Origin: Acidimicrobiaceae bacterium | GTDB taxonomy: Bacteria > Actinomycetota > Acidimicrobiia > Acidimicrobiales > UBA8190 | Direction: 5' to 3' | Assembly (NCBI GenBank): GCA_003151955.1 | Contig: PLZB01000003.1 | Coordinates: 37,900-101,899 of the forward strand | Length of the DNA: 64,000 nucleotides | Part shown: positions 62,661-64,000 of the stretch, piece by piece | How the letters are laid out: every line of letters begins with the position of its first letter | How positions within the stretch are numbered: position 1 is the first letter of the stretch | The notes under the pieces: generated by a model | Told to the model about the DNA's origin: nothing | Database searches by the model: none | What the model saw: the letters and a program-made list of their open reading frames with translations, nothing else | Program-made: the position numbers and the translations under genes

Positions 62661-63010
62661 CGGAGGTCACCCTAGCGGTGGGTTGGCGAGGGGTGGCCTG
62701 CGCAGCCCACGCAGGACGGCCTTCCGTGAGCCGAGGGACTCTCCCTGGAGCTAACCCCTGCCGTCGGACAGGGTGAAGGTTGGGAGCGCCTCGAACGCGT
62801 CGATGTCGGCCGGATCCCAGGGAAGGAGTAGCGGAGATCCGCACCGGCCGCCGGGCGGACGTTTCCGCGGAAACGTCCCGACGGCGGTACGTGGCCGAGC
62901 CGGCGCTCAGCGAGGGAAGAGCGTTTCCGCGGAAACGTCCTGGGGCGGAGTGTGGCTGGATTGATGCGGACCGGGGGGAAGATGTTTCCGCGGAAACCCT
63001 GACGACGAGA
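62661..63010. other. Non-coding segment with palindromes between reductase and AAA genes
   Basis: No protein-like frame was found here. The notable content is a run of three gtttccgcggaaac palindromes. The remaining bases (62661-62857) show no clear promoter or RNA gene. Confidence 0.7.
62858..62997. repeat. Three regularly spaced gtttccgcggaaac palindromes
   Basis: Perfect 14-bp palindromes occur at 62861-62874, 62923-62936 and 62984-62997, at steps of 62 and 61 bases. The first extends to a 20-bp perfect palindrome (62858-62877) and the second to 16 bp. Intervening sequences are unrelated. A diverged form attccgcggaat occurs near 57693. They could be protein-binding sites or REP-like elements. 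Confidence 0.88.
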
Positions 63011-63039
63011 ATCGCCCGGGACCTCCTCAGCCGGCCGTC
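63011..63039. repeat. 29-bp direct repeat, right copy
   Basis: This is identical to 62052-62080. It overlaps the last codons and stop of the AAA ATPase gene, so the end of that protein (PPATAG) is encoded by duplicated acyl-CoA dehydrogenase sequence in another frame and strand. Confidence 0.9.
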
Positions 63040-64000
63040 GCAGGGGGAGGGTCGGGGGCGGCCAGGTCCCCGGCCCGGAGCTCGGCCAGCTGCTCGGCGG
63101 TAGGCGCCGGGGTGTTCCGGAGGCGCCAGGCCTGGCGGACCAGGGCCGCCTCGAAGACGGTCCGGACGAACCGGGCGTTCCCGAACCGCTCGTCGTGGAC
63201 CTGGTCGGCCAGGATCTCCCGGAGCCTGGCCGTGGCCCCCCGGGTCGGGGTGTACTGGTTCTCCTTGCACATCCGCCGGAAGACCACCAGGAGCTGGTCG
63301 TCGGTGTAGTCGGTGAAGTGCATCGTCAGCCGGAGCCGGGAGCTGAGACCGGGGTTGGCGTCGATGAAGGACACCATGGGGTCGGGGTAGCCGGCGGCGA
63401 TGAGGACCAGCTCGTCGCGGTGGTCCTCCATGGCCTTGACCAGGATGTCGATGGCCTCGTGGCCGAACTCGGAGCGGGCCAGGCCGTAGGCCTCGTCGAT
63501 GAAGAGGACCCCACCGATGGCCTCCTTCACCATCTCGGCCGTCTTGAGGGAGGTCTGCCCGACGTAGCCGGCCACCAGCCCGGCCGTGTCGCACTCGACG
63601 AGGTGGCCGCTCTGGAGGAGGCCCATGGCCCGGTAGATGCCGGCCACGAGCCGGGCCACCGTGGTCTTCCCCGTCCCCGGGTTCCCGACGAAGACGAGGT
63701 GCCGGGTCAGCTCCGGGTTCCTGAGCCCCCCGGCCGTCCGGAGCCCTGCCACCCGGAGGACCTCGGCCTGCTGCCGGACCTCCGTCTTCACCGTCCCCAG
63801 CCCCACCAGCCCGTCGAGCTCTCCGAGGAGCTCGGCCAGGGTCGGCTCCGGCGGGGCGGTCTCGGCCTGCCCCCCCTGCCCCGTGGTGGCCGTCGCCGCG
63901 GCGGTGGCCCCAGCGGGGGCCGGGTCCGGCGCCGGGGTCGCGGCGACCGGAGTGCGGGGGGGCGCGGCGGGGGTGGGAGGGGCGGGAATGGGAGCGGCGG
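63027..64000 (-). CDS. CbxX/CfxQ-type AAA+ ATPase (5' end outside window)
   Basis: This is a AAA+ ATPase related to SpoVK, CbxX and the EccA N-terminal partner class. Walker A is GNPGTGKTT, Walker B is VLFIDEAYGLA, the arginine-finger region is NPGLSSRLR, and the C-terminal lid ends near residue FVRTVFEAALVRQA. A GTG at 63806 exists, but the frame stays open to the window edge with conserved-looking LAELLGELDGLVGLGTVK directly before it and a Pro/Ala-rich linker further up. The real start therefore lies outside. The C terminus falls in a 29-bp duplicated segment. Confidence 0.9.
   Translation of the reverse strand, partial: AAPIPAPPTPAAPPRTPVAATPAPDPAPAGATAAATATTGQGGQAETAPPEPTLAELLGELDGLVGLGTVKTEVRQQAEVLRVAGLRTAGGLRNPELTRHLVFVGNPGTGKTTVARLVAGIYRAMGLLQSGHLVECDTAGLVAGYVGQTSLKTAEMVKEAIGGVLFIDEAYGLARSEFGHEAIDILVKAMEDHRDELVLIAAGYPDPMVSFIDANPGLSSRLRLTMHFTDYTDDQLLVVFRRMCKENQYTPTRGATARLREILADQVHDERFGNARFVRTVFEAALVRQAWRLRNTPAPTAEQLAELRAGDLAAPDPPPATAG

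Noticed and set aside
62858..62997. CRISPR array
   Set aside because: Only three short, fully palindromic units with 47-48-base intervals and no cas genes; this does not fit CRISPR repeats.
63806..63806. GTG 63806 as the true start of the AAA ATPase
   Set aside because: Conserved helix-like sequence and an open frame continue upstream to the window edge, so the gene is partial.

Overview
The window is a very GC-rich chromosomal segment from an actinobacterium, most likely class Acidimicrobiia. The evidence is threefold: an actinobacterial core order (carA-carB-pyrD-pyrF-mihF-gmk-rpoZ-coaBC-metK-priA), a PriA without helicase motifs, and a secreted protein ending in repeats of the GYW..DGGIFAFGDA type that I associate with Acidimicrobiia. 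The class-level assignment is inference. No rRNA, tRNA, CRISPR array, transposase or cas gene was seen.

Layout. 1-11517 is one dense plus-strand run of pyrimidine synthesis, nucleotide and cofactor genes. Most neighbours overlap by 1-14 bases (TGATG, GTGA, CTGA). 11573-13078 is an AbiE-type toxin-antitoxin pair with its own operator and less GC-saturated codons. 13088-16234 is an accessory patch: a GNAT gene, a small membrane protein, and a two-gene beta-propeller/membrane-protein operon lying between two copies of the 5' end of a sulfatase gene. 16234-19817 is a sulfatase/PLP-lyase pair. 19859-21723 is a TetR-controlled metallo-hydrolase/VOC operon.

22290-28415 is the most interesting region. 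It is a five-gene minus-strand operon with a strong promoter and a ~440-nt structured leader. The order is: a secreted repeat protein with a C-terminal sorting-type tail, a membrane glycosyltransferase, a PIG-L de-N-acetylase, an exosortase with intact Cys/Arg/His, and a degenerate ATP-grasp protein. It looks like a self-contained system that builds an anchor and attaches it to its own substrate.

28623-35300 returns to housekeeping: def, fmt, rpe, ribD, ribBA, ribH, hisG and a cold-shock-like protein. 35408-45274 holds a frameshifted secreted protein, a HAD phosphatase, a diguanylate cyclase, an FKBP isomerase and a giant secreted sedolisin protease with 11 tandem repeats related to those of the exosortase substrate. 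45283-49864 carries lipid/redox enzymes, trmO and small conserved genes. 50052-55975 is the translation operon infC-rpmI-rplT-trmH-pheS-pheT.

55996-64000 mixes a GDT1-family transporter, several hypotheticals, a decayed phosphotransferase, a truncated FtsX permease, an acyl-CoA dehydrogenase, and a small cassette flanked by 29-bp direct repeats that contains three regularly spaced palindromes. It ends in a CbxX-type AAA ATPase cut by the window edge.

Unusual start codons recur. gmk and the rRNA methyltransferase appear to start at CTG codons overlapping the preceding stop, and infC appears to start at ATC.
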